The notes below the pieces were generated by a model. That model was not told where the DNA came from, made no database searches, and saw only the letters and a list, made by a program, of their open reading frames with translations. Below are positions 7,746 to 16,803 of a stretch of DNA of 40,762 nucleotides, piece by piece (the first letter of the stretch is position 1; each line of letters starts with the position of its first letter). Position numbers and translations under genes: made by a program. The stretch is from Streptomyces cucumeris (GTDB taxonomy: Bacteria > Actinomycetota > Actinomycetes > Streptomycetales > Streptomycetaceae). The stretch is taken from the NCBI RefSeq assembly GCF_024295805.1, contig NZ_JANCLX010000055.1:1-40762 (forward strand). Direction: 5' to 3'.

Positions 7746-8945
7746 ATGAGTACCACTGCCGGAGTCTGGTCGGGAACGGCCCGGGAAGGGCCGGGGCCGG
7801 CCCCCGATCCTGCCGTGCTGGAGCGGGAGCTGACCGAAGCCGTGCTCGCCGGCGCCGACTGCTCGGACGTGCTCCGCGCGCTCATGCGGGCAGCCGGCCG
7901 GCATATGCGGCTGCTGTCCGCCGAGGGCATGCCGCTGGCGACCACGGACGGGGGAGCGGGAGTCGCCGCCGCGGTGGCGGACGACGTGCTCGACGACGCG
8001 GCCGGATCGGTGGTCGACACGCTCGACGGGTTGCGGGCCACGGCGCTGCCCGTGCGTGCGGGGCGGACGGTTGCCGGTGTCCTGCTGGCCGTCGGTACCG
8101 ATGAACCGCGCGTACGGGCGCTGGCGCATGCCGCCGTCACCGCGCTGCTCATCGACGCCGTACGCGCGCCGGGCGACTCCGCCGAAGTTCAGACGCGGCA
8201 CACACCGGCTGACGTCGTCGCCGCGCTGCGGTCCGGGACGGTGAGTCCCTCGATGTGTGCGGCGGCCACGGGACTGGGCATCGACCTGCAGCGACCACCG
8301 GCCGGTGCCGTACTGCACTACGGCGGCTCCCGCCTGCGCGCCTGGTCCACGGCCCTCACCTGGCTGGATCACCCGGTGCAGCAGGAGGGGCGCACGGCCT
8401 GGACGGTGGTGGCGGACGAGGCCGTGCTCGGCCGCCTGCGGAACCGTCTGCGCCTCATGACCGGAGACGAGTCCGCCGACCAAGTCGTCGCGGCGAGCGG
8501 CTCACACCCCGACTCGCCCAAGGGTCTGGCCCGGTCGTACGCCGAGGCCGAAAGGCTCCTCGGCCTGGCCACGGCCCAGCGCGTCCCACTGCTCACCTTC
8601 GGCGGCTGCGGGGTCGTCCAGGTACTGTTGCCTCTCCCTCGTACGCGGCTCGAAGCGTACGCCGAGGCGCACCTCGGACCGATTCGGCAGCGTCCTGAAC
8701 TGATGGCGACTCTGCGTGCCTGGCTGGCCGAGAGGGGCAGTCGGCAGAGCGTCTCCGAACAACTCCATCTCCACCGCAACTCAGTGGGCTACCGGGTACG
8801 GCAGATCAAGACCCTCCTCGGCACGGACCCGCTGCTTCCCGCGGCCGCGGCGGAATTGCACCTGGCGCTCACGGCCCTGGATCTGCTCGCGGCTGACGAG
8901 CAGCAGTCGCGCGGCGACGACGCGCCGGTGTCGGCCGGAGGCTGA
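7746..8945 (+). CDS. PucR/CdaR-family transcriptional regulator
   Basis: About 399 residues, with a variable N-terminal sensor half and a C-terminal PucR-type helix-turn-helix around residues 335-361 (SVSEQLHLHRNSVGYRVRQI). This family activates catabolic operons (purine, sugar-acid, polyketide or aromatic use) in response to a metabolite. It follows the aldehyde dehydrogenase with no gap. Either TTG 7731, overlapping that gene's stop, or ATG 7746 could be the start; neither has a good Shine-Dalgarno, so translational coupling is likely. It is intact, whereas the second PucR-like gene of the island (31.3-32.5 kb) is broken. Its target is unknown; the adjacent operons are the simplest candidates. 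Confidence 0.85.
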   Translation: MSTTAGVWSGTAREGPGPAPDPAVLERELTEAVLAGADCSDVLRALMRAAGRHMRLLSAEGMPLATTDGGAGVAAAVADDVLDDAAGSVVDTLDGLRATALPVRAGRTVAGVLLAVGTDEPRVRALAHAAVTALLIDAVRAPGDSAEVQTRHTPADVVAALRSGTVSPSMCAAATGLGIDLQRPPAGAVLHYGGSRLRAWSTALTWLDHPVQQEGRTAWTVVADEAVLGRLRNRLRLMTGDESADQVVAASGSHPDSPKGLARSYAEAERLLGLATAQRVPLLTFGGCGVVQVLLPLPRTRLEAYAEAHLGPIRQRPELMATLRAWLAERGSRQSVSEQLHLHRNSVGYRVRQIKTLLGTDPLLPAAAAELHLALTALDLLAADEQQSRGDDAPVSAGG

Positions 8946-9068
8946 CCGACACGTCGCGCTTCGCCTCGCCGACGCCCGTACCCAAGTGCCTCGAACATGC
9001 CGCAGCCTGGGCTGTTCAGCCTTTCGGCATGCGGTACACCCGTGAAACCAAGATGTGTTCCAGGGGCG

Positions 9069-9132
9069 TTGACAGCACTGGTTGGCGGAGGCAGAGTATC
9101 GCAATACGTTCCACCGCCTCGCAATGCGAGAC
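9069..9132 (+). promoter_or_regulatory. promoter region with two operator-like sites 20 bp apart
   Basis: A consensus -35 TTGACA (9069-9074) is followed by a poorly defined -10. Two direct copies of the island motif come next: TCGCAATACGTTCC at 9099-9112 and TCGCAATGCGAGAC at 9119-9132, exactly 20 bp (two helix turns) apart. The second copy is also a near-perfect palindrome, CTCGCAATGCGAG (9118-9130). It precedes the MDR-amidohydrolase-transporter gene group. Confidence 0.5.
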
Positions 9133-9154
9133 GGGTGAGGGTGAGGAGGATTCG

Positions 9155-10186
9155 GTGCGAGCCATGGTGCAGACCGAATTCGGCGGGCCCGAGGCCGTGT
9201 TCCCACAGGACCTCCCGGAGCCGGTGTGCGGACCGCGCGACGTCGTCGTCGAGGTCGCGTACTGCGGACTGAACCGCCTGGACCTGGTCCAGCTCAAGGG
9301 GCCCGGCCTGCTCCCCGGCTTCCGTCTTCCCCATGTGCCGGGCATGGACTTCGCCGGAACGGTGGTAGCGACCGGCTCCGCGGTCACCTCGATCGTCCCC
9401 GGCGATCGGGTCACCGTCGATCCCACCCAGGGCTGCGGCAGTTGCCCGCGCTGCTCGGCGGGCGATCGCGCGTACTGTGTCAGCCCGCGCGTCCTCGGCG
9501 GCAACGCCCCCGGCGCGCTGGCCGAATACGTACGGGCCTCCGCGCAATCGGTCATCCAGATCCCCGAGTCCGTTCCGCTCACTGCGGCCGTTACGGTGCC
9601 CACCGCCTTCGCGACGGCGTGGCACGCGGTGCACACCGTCGGGTCGCTCGCCGCCGGAGAGACCCTCGTCGTGCACGCGGGCGCGAGCGCCGTCAGCCTG
9701 GCAGCCATCGCGCTGGCCAAGCGGGCCGGTGCCTCGGTCGTCGCCTTCGCCGGCAGCGACGCCAAGCAGGCCGCGGCCAACACGGCAGGAGCGGACCTGG
9801 TGCTGCCCAACGAGGCCCCGGACTCGGCGAAAACGGTGTCGGACTTCACCGACGGTGCCGGTGCCGACCTGGTCCTGGACCATGTCGGCACCGAAACCTG
9901 GCGTACCTCACTGGACTGCCTCGGCATCCGCGGGCGCCTGCTGCTGATGGGCAACACCAGCGGCGACCAGGTCTCGTTCTCGCTCCAGGAGGTCTTCCAC
10001 CGCGGCCTGAAGCTGCTGGGCACCGGCGGCTACAGCTCGGCCGACTTCCTCGCCGCCACATCAGCCTGCTTCACCGACGGCCTGTGCCTGCCCACCGCCG
10101 CCCGATTCCCGCTCGAAGGTCTGGCTGACGCCTGGGACGTGCTCGCCGCCCGCGGCACCATCGGCAAGGTCGTGATCGAGCCATGA
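9155..10186 (+). CDS. zinc-type MDR oxidoreductase (alcohol dehydrogenase/quinone reductase-like)
   Basis: A 343-residue medium-chain dehydrogenase/reductase. It keeps the four-Cys structural zinc lobe, CGSCPRC plus a Cys at 108 (residues 94, 97, 100, 108), has Cys 37 in the catalytic region, and ends with the usual GKVVIEP. The N-terminal FGGPEAV and the cofactor-domain run AGASAVSLAAIALAKRAGA resemble quinone-oxidoreductase-like alcohol dehydrogenases. Start GTG 9155 is chosen because GAGGAGG lies 4-5 bases upstream; a longer frame from 9029 is not protein-like. The stop overlaps the ATG of the amidohydrolase (ATGA), indicating tight co-translation. Probable role: oxidation or reduction of an alcohol, carbonyl or enone intermediate. 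Confidence 0.87.
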   Translation: MRAMVQTEFGGPEAVFPQDLPEPVCGPRDVVVEVAYCGLNRLDLVQLKGPGLLPGFRLPHVPGMDFAGTVVATGSAVTSIVPGDRVTVDPTQGCGSCPRCSAGDRAYCVSPRVLGGNAPGALAEYVRASAQSVIQIPESVPLTAAVTVPTAFATAWHAVHTVGSLAAGETLVVHAGASAVSLAAIALAKRAGASVVAFAGSDAKQAAANTAGADLVLPNEAPDSAKTVSDFTDGAGADLVLDHVGTETWRTSLDCLGIRGRLLLMGNTSGDQVSFSLQEVFHRGLKLLGTGGYSSADFLAATSACFTDGLCLPTAARFPLEGLADAWDVLAARGTIGKVVIEP

Positions 10187-11562
10187 CCGACCTTCTGATC
10201 GTGGGCGGCGACATCGTCACCATGGACGCCGCTCGGCGAGTCCTTCCCCGGGCGACGGTCGCCGTGTCCGGGAACAGCATCGCGGCGCTCGGCACGGCCG
10301 AGGACCTGCGCGCACGCTACCCGCATGCGCGGGAGATCGACGCGTCGGGCTGCGTCGTCATCCCGGGCCTGATCGACACCCACCAGCACACGACCGTCGA
10401 CCCCCTCGTGCGCAGCACGATCCCCGATCACCTCGGCTCGCACGAGTCCATATTCGACTGGATCGTCCCGCTGCACGCCCACGCCGACGGGGACGACGAC
10501 GAACTGGCCGCGACCATCACCGCCGTGGAGTGTCTGTCCCGGGGCATCACCACGGTGCTGGAGCCGGGCACAGTGGCCTACCCCGAACGAGTCGCCGCGG
10601 GGCTGGGCGCCGCGGGGATCCGCGCCCGGGTCGGAGGCTGGGGCTGGGACGCCAAGGGCGTGCCGTTCGGTGCCCCCGCCGACGAGGTGCTCGCCCGGCA
10701 GGACGACATCGTCCGGTCCCTGCCCACCACCGGACCGGTGACCGGGTGGGTGACGCTCGTGGGCCACGACCTCGTGAGCGACGAGCTGTTCGCCGGAGCG
10801 GCGAGCCTGGCCGAACGGCTCGACGTCGGACTGACCTGGCACATCTCTCCGGGACCTGCCGACATCGAGGCGTACGCGCTGCGCTGCGGGCGCCGGCCGG
10901 TGGTCCACTTCCGCGAGCTGGGAGTACTCGGCCCGCGCCTGCTGCTGGGACACGCCGTGTGGCTCGACGACACGGAGGTCGAGGCGATCCTCCAGACCAG
11001 TACCGCGGTCGCCGTCTGTCCGGGGGCCTATCTGCGTCTCGCCCAGGGGTATGCACGCGCCTCCCGCCACGCCGAACTGGTGCGGCGGGGCGGGAGGGTC
11101 GCACTCGGCTGCGACTCACACAACGCCGGCGACGCCCCGGACGTCCTCCTGGCCGCCTACCTGTTCGCGGGCCTGGAACGCGACCGCGGTCGCCCCGATC
11201 CGGTCCGCGCCGAGCAAGCGTTCGCCCTCGCGACGATCGACGGCGCCCGGGCGATCGGTCTCGGCGAACGCATCGGCTCCCTCGAGGTGGGCAAGGCGGC
11301 CGACATCGTCGTGCTCGACGCCCGGGACCCCGCCTGGATACCGCGCGGCGACCTCGCCCGGCAGCTCGTATGGGGCCATGTGTCGCGCACCGTCCGCGAC
11401 GTGCTGGTCGACGGCCGCGTGGTGGTCCGCGACCGGCGACCGACCGGTGTCGACCTCGAGGCTGTCGCCGCGGCCGCCGCCGAGCGATCCGGCGCGCTGC
11501 TGCGGCGCGCCGCCATCACGCCCCGCCCCGCCTGGCCCACGGAGCCGGTGGCCGGCCAGTAA
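10183..11562 (+). CDS. amidohydrolase (cytosine deaminase/TrzN/AtzA-like)
   Basis: A 459-residue metal-dependent hydrolase of the amidohydrolase superfamily. Metal-site residues are all present: HQH (His 67 and 69), TWH (His 220), GHAVWL (His 257) and CDSHN (Asp 311). The end of the barrel reads GSLEVGKAADIVVLD, typical of the cytosine-deaminase/chlorohydrolase branch that deaminates or dehalogenates purines, pyrimidines and s-triazines. It overlaps the preceding oxidoreductase by 4 bases. Its place before a nucleoside-type importer supports a nitrogen-containing substrate, which is inference; hydrolysis of an N-heterocycle or an enamine intermediate are the main possibilities. Confidence 0.88.
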   Translation: MTDLLIVGGDIVTMDAARRVLPRATVAVSGNSIAALGTAEDLRARYPHAREIDASGCVVIPGLIDTHQHTTVDPLVRSTIPDHLGSHESIFDWIVPLHAHADGDDDELAATITAVECLSRGITTVLEPGTVAYPERVAAGLGAAGIRARVGGWGWDAKGVPFGAPADEVLARQDDIVRSLPTTGPVTGWVTLVGHDLVSDELFAGAASLAERLDVGLTWHISPGPADIEAYALRCGRRPVVHFRELGVLGPRLLLGHAVWLDDTEVEAILQTSTAVAVCPGAYLRLAQGYARASRHAELVRRGGRVALGCDSHNAGDAPDVLLAAYLFAGLERDRGRPDPVRAEQAFALATIDGARAIGLGERIGSLEVGKAADIVVLDARDPAWIPRGDLARQLVWGHVSRTVRDVLVDGRVVVRDRRPTGVDLEAVAAAAAERSGALLRRAAITPRPAWPTEPVAGQ

Positions 11563-11575
11563 AGGAGACCCGCCG

Positions 11576-11938
11576 TTGAACGTCCTCGACATATCCAGGC
11601 TTCCGCCGGCGCAGAAGCGGATTCCGCTGCCGGAGCCGGTGCTGTGCGGCCGATCCCGATGGTCACCGTGCTCGCCCCGGATGGAGGGGACAACCTGCCG
11701 GAGCGCCGCGTGTACGAGGTGATCGACCCCGGCGCACACCACCTGCTTCCCGGGCATCCACCTGATGCTCGCAGAGATCGTCCGTGTCACCGCTGACGAC
11801 TCGTTCATGGCCGCCTCGGCCGCATCGACCCCACCCGGGTCCGAGCGGTCGGACGGATGGGTTCCCGTGGTTCGTCGCCGCGGGTGAGGAGTCCCCTCCA
11901 CCAGGAGCGTGCCTCCTGCGCACCCCGACTGCCAACTG
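11576..11938 (+). pseudogene. decayed flavin-reductase-like gene
   Basis: AAGGAG precedes TTG 11576, which opens NVLDISRLPPAQKRIPLPEP, but the frame soon becomes senseless. Similarity continues in other frames: MVTVLAPDGGDNLPER (11660s), HLMLAEIVRVTADDSFM (11760s) and GRIDPTRVRAVGRMG, then FPWFVAAGE (11820-11890). The last pieces resemble the ending of flavin-reductase-like proteins (H...GEVVR....D......+DP..L.PVGRLGGPWY). At least two frameshifts separate them, and the middle of the domain is missing. The family call is tentative; that the gene is broken is clear. The 432-base gap between amidohydrolase and transporter is otherwise empty. Confidence 0.45.
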
Positions 11939-11994
11939 ATTGCCACCCCTACCGCCCAGCCGGGGCGGTGCACCCAGTGAATGGAACCGCGCAC

Positions 11995-13083
11995 ATGACT
12001 GCAAGAAGCATGCTCCGGGGCCCTCGGGCCGCAGTCGGCCTCGCCCTCGCAGGAGCCCTCGCGCTCTCCGGCTGTGCCGGCAACGAGGCGACGGCCCCCA
12101 AGAAGAACGCTTCGGCGGGCGGCAACAGCGGCTCGGGCCTCGACGAGCCGGATGTCAATGGCGACGGCAAGGTCGTCATAGGCGTCCTCAGCCCCGGCGA
12201 CATCAACGACCACGGCTACTACCAGAGCTTCGTCGACTCGGCGGACGCCTTCGCCAAGGAGAAGGGCTGGAAGGTCATCAAGCGCGGCAGTGTGCCCGCG
12301 AGCGATGCGCTCACCGCGGCCCGCGCGCTGTGCCAGCAGCACGTCGACATGGTCGCGCTCGGCGCGAGCGAGCTCAAGACCGCCATCCCCGCCTCCGAGG
12401 AGCCGGTCTGCATCAAGACTGCCTGGTACGTGCCGTCGTCGGCGAACATCGACCAGGCCCCGCGGATCCTGCTGTCGGCGGACGACCCCAACCAGTCCCT
12501 GCTCGCCGCGGGCTACGCGGCGGGCCTGAAGATGAAGGCCGCCGGCCACACCAAGGCCGGGTTCATCGCCGGTGCCAAGGCCGACTTCAGTGTCGCCGCC
12601 GCGAAGGCGTTCCTGGCCGGGATCCGGAAGGTCGTCCCGAAAGCCACCCTGACGAGTTCCTACACCGGCGACTTCAACGACTCGGCGAAAGCCAAGGAGG
12701 CCACCCAGGCACAGATCAGCCAGGGCATCAAGGTCATCTACCCCTACCTCGGTGGCGCGACCGACGCCGCGGCACAGCTTGCGAAGGCAGGCGGTGCACT
12801 GACCCTCACTCCGGGCACCGACCGGTGCGACTCGACCCGCCCGAAGTTCGACATCTCGGTGATCTTCAGCCCGGGTGACTACTTCCGCGCCGCGCTGGAG
12901 GAGTTCGCCAAGAACAACTTGAAGATGGGCACGACGCGTGTGTGGCATCTGGGCGTCGATCCCTACCCGACCGTCAAGATCTGCAAGGCGCGGGGCAGCG
13001 AGGATCAGAAGCTGGCGACGTTCATGAAGAAGATCGGCAACAAGGAGATCGACCCGAAGGCCGAGGTCGAGCGCCTCGGCTGA
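11995..13083 (+). CDS. BMP-family ABC transporter substrate-binding lipoprotein
   Basis: A 362-residue extracytoplasmic binding protein. The signal peptide ends in lipobox ALSGC with lipid-anchored Cys 27. A linker rich in Gly, Ser and Asn follows, then VVIGVLSPGDINDHGYYQSF and the periplasmic-binding fold of the Bmp/Med (PnrA, NupN) family, which mostly binds nucleosides and purines. The ATG at 11995 has only a weak Shine-Dalgarno. It heads a complete importer with the ATPase and both permeases in the canonical order. In this catabolic setting the ligand may be the aromatic or heteroaromatic growth substrate, but the family alone would suggest a nucleoside. Confidence 0.9.
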   Translation: MTARSMLRGPRAAVGLALAGALALSGCAGNEATAPKKNASAGGNSGSGLDEPDVNGDGKVVIGVLSPGDINDHGYYQSFVDSADAFAKEKGWKVIKRGSVPASDALTAARALCQQHVDMVALGASELKTAIPASEEPVCIKTAWYVPSSANIDQAPRILLSADDPNQSLLAAGYAAGLKMKAAGHTKAGFIAGAKADFSVAAAKAFLAGIRKVVPKATLTSSYTGDFNDSAKAKEATQAQISQGIKVIYPYLGGATDAAAQLAKAGGALTLTPGTDRCDSTRPKFDISVIFSPGDYFRAALEEFAKNNLKMGTTRVWHLGVDPYPTVKICKARGSEDQKLATFMKKIGNKEIDPKAEVERLG

Positions 13084-13112
13084 CCTGCCGACACCGACGA
13101 GGAAGGTCAGCG

Positions 13113-14669
13113 ATGACACCGACGACCTCAGCGGTTCCACTTCTTGAGCTGCGCGGCATCACGAAGTCCTACGGAGCTGTCACGGCCTGCGACACCGTGG
13201 ACCTCAGGGTCGACGCCGGCGAGATCCACGGACTCCTGGGCGAGAACGGGGCGGGCAAGTCCAGCCTCATGAAGGTCCTGCTCGGGCTCGTCCGGCGAGA
13301 TTCCGGCACCGTCCTGGTGCGCGGTGAGGCGGTCGCGCTGGACAGCCCGCAGGAAGCGGCCGAGCTGGGCATCGGCATGGTGCACCAGCATTTCAGCCTC
13401 ATCAATGGGCTGACCGTCTGGGAGAACGTGGCTCTCGGCGACATCGGCAAGGTGAACAAGCAGGCGATCTGCGCCGATATCCACAAGGTCTCCGCCCGTT
13501 ACGGGCTGCCGATCGCCCCCGAGGCGCGCGTCGGGTCGCTCTCGGCCGGCGAGCGGCAGAGGGTCGAGGTGGTGAAGTGCCTGCGGCGCGATCCCCAGAT
13601 TCTGATCCTGGACGAGCCCACCTCGGTACTGACCCAGGCCGAGTCGGAGGAATTGTTCACCGTGCTCGGCCGGGTGGTACAGGATGAGGGGCGCGCTGTC
13701 ATCCTCATCAGCCATAAACTGGCCGAGATTGCCCAGGCCACGGACCGCGTGACGGTCCTGCGCAGGGGCCGTGTCGCCTTCCGGGCGGTCACGGCCGAGA
13801 CTACTCCACAGCTGCTCGCCGAGCGGATGGTGGGCCGTGGTGTGTCGCTGGGCGAGGAGGGCGCTGCCCTCGGCCTGCTGCCGGCGCAGAAGGCGCCCGC
13901 CGGCGAGGGCGGGGCCCACGGCAGGCAGCATCCCGTCCTGTGTCTTGCCGGCCTCACCGTCGAGCAAGGCGGCGTCCGGGTTCTCGAAGGCGTCGATCTG
14001 ACCGTGGGCGCGGGTGAGATCGTCGCTCTCTACGGCGTCGAGGGAAACGGTCAGGCCGCGCTCGGCGAAGTCCTCGCCGGGCTGATCCCGCCGACCGCCG
14101 GCCGCATCGAGGTCGCCGGGAGCAGGGTCGATGTGACCCGGCCCGGCGCGCTCGCCAAGGCTGGTCTGGGCATCGTGCCGGAGGACCGGCACCAAAGCGG
14201 CGTCGTCCTCGACATGAGTGTCGCCGAGAACCTGACGATGAAATCGCTCGACAAGGTCAGCGGCCGGTTCCTGCTGCGGCGTGGCGTGATGCTCGCCGAG
14301 GCCCGCCGCCTCGCGGAGGAGTTCAACATCGTCGCACCGTCGCTGGACGCGCCGGTGCGCAGCCTGTCCGGCGGCAACCAGCAGCGGGTCGTACTCGCCC
14401 GGGAACTGTCCCGTGACACCCGCATCCTGGTGGCCGCGCAGCCCACCCACGGGCTTGACGTGGGTGCCATCGAGGACATGTATTCCCGGCTGCGCAAGGC
14501 GGCCGCCGAAGGCGTCGGAGTGCTGCTCATCTCCACCGAATTCGAGGAAGTCATGGCCCTTGCAACCCGGATCGCGGTGATCTCCTCGGGGCGGATCACC
14601 GGAGTACTCCCCGTCTCGGAGGCGACCTCCGAGCGTCTCGGCATGCTGGTCGGAGGTGAAGCCGCATGA
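13113..14669 (+). CDS. ABC transporter ATP-binding protein (two ATPase domains)
   Basis: A 518-residue duplicated ATPase of the sugar/nucleoside importer type (RbsA, NupO). The first domain has Walker A GENGAGKSS (43-51), signature LSAGERQR and Walker B ILILDEPTS. The second has the family-typical weak P-loop GVEGNGQAAL and signature LSGGNQQR. A strong GAGGAAGG precedes ATG 13113. Its stop overlaps the first permease start (ATGA). One detail: the second domain reads ILVAAQPTHGLD, with Ala-Gln in place of the usual Asp/Glu pair of Walker B, as often seen in the inactive half of this family. Energises uptake of the BMP ligand. Confidence 0.93.
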   Translation: MTPTTSAVPLLELRGITKSYGAVTACDTVDLRVDAGEIHGLLGENGAGKSSLMKVLLGLVRRDSGTVLVRGEAVALDSPQEAAELGIGMVHQHFSLINGLTVWENVALGDIGKVNKQAICADIHKVSARYGLPIAPEARVGSLSAGERQRVEVVKCLRRDPQILILDEPTSVLTQAESEELFTVLGRVVQDEGRAVILISHKLAEIAQATDRVTVLRRGRVAFRAVTAETTPQLLAERMVGRGVSLGEEGAALGLLPAQKAPAGEGGAHGRQHPVLCLAGLTVEQGGVRVLEGVDLTVGAGEIVALYGVEGNGQAALGEVLAGLIPPTAGRIEVAGSRVDVTRPGALAKAGLGIVPEDRHQSGVVLDMSVAENLTMKSLDKVSGRFLLRRGVMLAEARRLAEEFNIVAPSLDAPVRSLSGGNQQRVVLARELSRDTRILVAAQPTHGLDVGAIEDMYSRLRKAAAEGVGVLLISTEFEEVMALATRIAVISSGRITGVLPVSEATSERLGMLVGGEAA

Positions 14670-15847
14670 GTGCTGCCTCATTGGCCGCCGCGGGCGACCC
14701 CGGCCGGCGGCTCCTCGCCCGGCTCCGCCCCGGGCGCGGTGGCTGGATGACAGCGGGCCTCACCGTCGTACTCGTCGCCGTCGCTCTGGGCGCGTCCGCA
14801 CTGCTGCTCATGCTGACCGGTGCCTCGCCGAGGGCGTCACTGTCCGCGATCTGGACCGGGTCTCTGGCCAACACCACCGGATGGACGACGACGTTGCTCA
14901 ACGTGGCGCCTCTGCTGCTGGTCGCGGTCGGTGCGTGCATCTGTTCGTCCGCCGGCACCTTCAACATCGGCCAGGAGGGACAGGTGCTCATCGGCGGTCT
15001 GGCCGGAGCCTGGGTCGGGCTGCGGCTGGCCCTGCCAGGCCCGATGCTGGTCGTCGTGGTGCTGATCGCCGCTGCGGTCGGCGGCGGCGCCTGGGCCGCG
15101 CTCAGCGCTCTGATGCTGCGTTTCCGCGGCGTCAACGTCCCGGTGAGCACCCTGCTGATGACGTTCCTCGCCATCCAGCTCGTCACGTTCGCGGTCAGCA
15201 CGCCGTGGGGTCTGCAGGAGAGCGCGCAGGGTTCCTCGGGGATCGCCGACGCCCAGTCCAACCCCCTGCCGGCCAACGCCCAGCTCGCGAGCTTCGGACA
15301 GTACCCGTCGCTGCAGCCGAACGCCGGCCTGTTCATCGCGCTTGTCTCCGCGGTCGGCGTCGCCCTCGTCCTGAGCCGCAGCCGGTGGGGCTTCCGGGTA
15401 CGCATGGTCGGACTGAACCCGCTGACGGCCAAGCACGCGGGTGTCCGGGTGGGCGCCCTGGGCGGCTTCACCCTGGCGCTGTCAGGCGCCTTCGCGGGGC
15501 TGGCGGGAGGGCTGCTGCTGGCCACTCCGGTCAGCACCAACCGGCTGCAGGCCGGGCTCTCGGACAACGTCGGCTGGGACGGCCTGCTCGTCGCGCTCGT
15601 CGCGCGCAACCGGCCCCTGGCCGCGATCCCGGTGTCGTTCGTCTTCGCCGTGCTGCGCGCGGGCGGGGATTTCCTGTCGGCGACCGGTGTGCCGTCCTAC
15701 CTCGTCGACATCGTCAAGGCGTTGCTCGTCCTCGCGTTCGTCGCACCGCCCGTCCTCGTCGACCTCTTCCGAGGGCGGCGCGGTACCACTCCGCAGGAGG
15801 CGCCCGCCGCGTCCGTTGTCCCGATCGAGAGGAAGGCAGCCGTATGA
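14666..15847 (+). CDS. BMP-type ABC transporter permease 1
   Basis: A 393-residue integral membrane protein with about eight to ten hydrophobic helices, the first around GLTVVLVAVALGASALLLML. It carries the family stretch GTFNIGQEGQVLIGGLAGAW and, later, MVGLNPLTAKHAGVRV, both typical of NupP/YufP-like permeases of nucleoside importers. It overlaps the ATPase gene by 4 bases and the second permease gene by 4 bases, so the three are translated as a coupled unit. Confidence 0.9.
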   Translation: MSAASLAAAGDPGRRLLARLRPGRGGWMTAGLTVVLVAVALGASALLLMLTGASPRASLSAIWTGSLANTTGWTTTLLNVAPLLLVAVGACICSSAGTFNIGQEGQVLIGGLAGAWVGLRLALPGPMLVVVVLIAAAVGGGAWAALSALMLRFRGVNVPVSTLLMTFLAIQLVTFAVSTPWGLQESAQGSSGIADAQSNPLPANAQLASFGQYPSLQPNAGLFIALVSAVGVALVLSRSRWGFRVRMVGLNPLTAKHAGVRVGALGGFTLALSGAFAGLAGGLLLATPVSTNRLQAGLSDNVGWDGLLVALVARNRPLAAIPVSFVFAVLRAGGDFLSATGVPSYLVDIVKALLVLAFVAPPVLVDLFRGRRGTTPQEAPAASVVPIERKAAV

Positions 15848-16758
15848 GCGCCCTGGACAGCAGTGCGACCATTCTCGCGAGCGGGGTGCGGCTGACGGTG
15901 CCCCTGGCTTTCGCCGCCTGCGGTGAATACCTGGCCGAGCGCGCCGGCGCGATGAACATCTCCGTCGAGGCGATGATGCTCGGGGCCGCGTTCACCTCGA
16001 TCGCCACCGCCAGCGCGACCGGCAGTGCCACCGTCGGGCTCGTGGTCGGCGTCCTGACCGGCCTCGTCGTGGGCTTCGTGCACGGCAACCTCTCCCACCG
16101 GGCGCAGATCAACAGCTTCGTCGTCGGGCTTGTGCTGAATTCGCTGGTGCTCGGGCTGACGAGCTACCTGATCACGACGGAGCAGTTCTCCTCGCACCAG
16201 GTCGGGGCGGTGTCGATCCCGCTGCTGCAGGACATCCCGGTCATCGGCAAGCCGTTGTTCTCCGAACGCTGGCCCGCCTACCTTCTGATCCTGCTGGTGC
16301 CGCTCACCTGGTGGCTGGTGGAGCGCAGCCGCTGGGGCCTGGAACTGCGGGCGGTCGGGGAGAACCCGCAGGCAGCCGACGTCACGGGCATCAAGGTGAA
16401 CCTTCGGCGCCGGCAGGCCCTTCTGTGGTGTGGCGCACTGGCCGGTCTCGGTGGGGCGTACCTCGCGGTCGGCGAGGTCGGATCGTTCAACCAGAACATG
16501 ACCGCCGGGCGTGGGTACATCGTCATCGCCGCGGTGATCTTCGGGGCGTGGCGGCTCGGTCGGACCCTGCTCGGCTGCTGCGTGTTCGGCCTGTCCGACG
16601 CGATGCGGCTGGCGCTCCCCGCGCTCGGCGTGACCCTCAACGCCCAGCTGCTCGTCGCGGCGCCGTACCTGCTCGCCCTGCTCGCCATGGTGCTGTTCAC
16701 CACCCAGCACCGGGAACCCGCCGCGCTCGGACGGCCCTTCGAACGTGGATCGACCTGA
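15844..16758 (+). CDS. BMP-type ABC transporter permease 2
   Basis: A 304-residue integral membrane protein, NupQ/YufQ-like. It shows GEYLAERAGAMNISVEAMML near the N-terminus and AVGENPQAADVTGIKV after the middle, both hallmarks of the second permease of this importer class. A longer open frame upstream is not coding; ATG 15844 overlaps the stop of permease 1 and is the natural start. It ends the operon, 9 bases before a GC-rich hairpin that probably terminates transcription. Confidence 0.9.
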   Translation: MSALDSSATILASGVRLTVPLAFAACGEYLAERAGAMNISVEAMMLGAAFTSIATASATGSATVGLVVGVLTGLVVGFVHGNLSHRAQINSFVVGLVLNSLVLGLTSYLITTEQFSSHQVGAVSIPLLQDIPVIGKPLFSERWPAYLLILLVPLTWWLVERSRWGLELRAVGENPQAADVTGIKVNLRRRQALLWCGALAGLGGAYLAVGEVGSFNQNMTAGRGYIVIAAVIFGAWRLGRTLLGCCVFGLSDAMRLALPALGVTLNAQLLVAAPYLLALLAMVLFTTQHREPAALGRPFERGST

Positions 16759-16766
16759 CGGCAGGA

Positions 16767-16796
16767 CCCGGGGCCCTGGTTGGAGCGGTCCCCGGG
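16767..16796. terminator. bidirectional hairpin terminator
   Basis: CCCGGGG (16767-16773) can pair with CCCCGGG (16790-16796) around a 16-base loop. It lies between the convergent transporter operon and the aldo-keto reductase gene and could serve both. There is no U tract, as is common in Streptomyces. Confidence 0.5.
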
Positions 16797-16803
16797 CCCG
16801 CCC

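Noticed and set aside
11116..13140. 674-codon frame antisense to amidohydrolase and binding-protein genes
   Set aside because: Crosses two confidently assigned genes and an intergenic region; no domain is recognisable.
13128..14681. 517-codon frame antisense to the ABC ATPase
   Set aside because: Shadow of a gene with clear Walker motifs.
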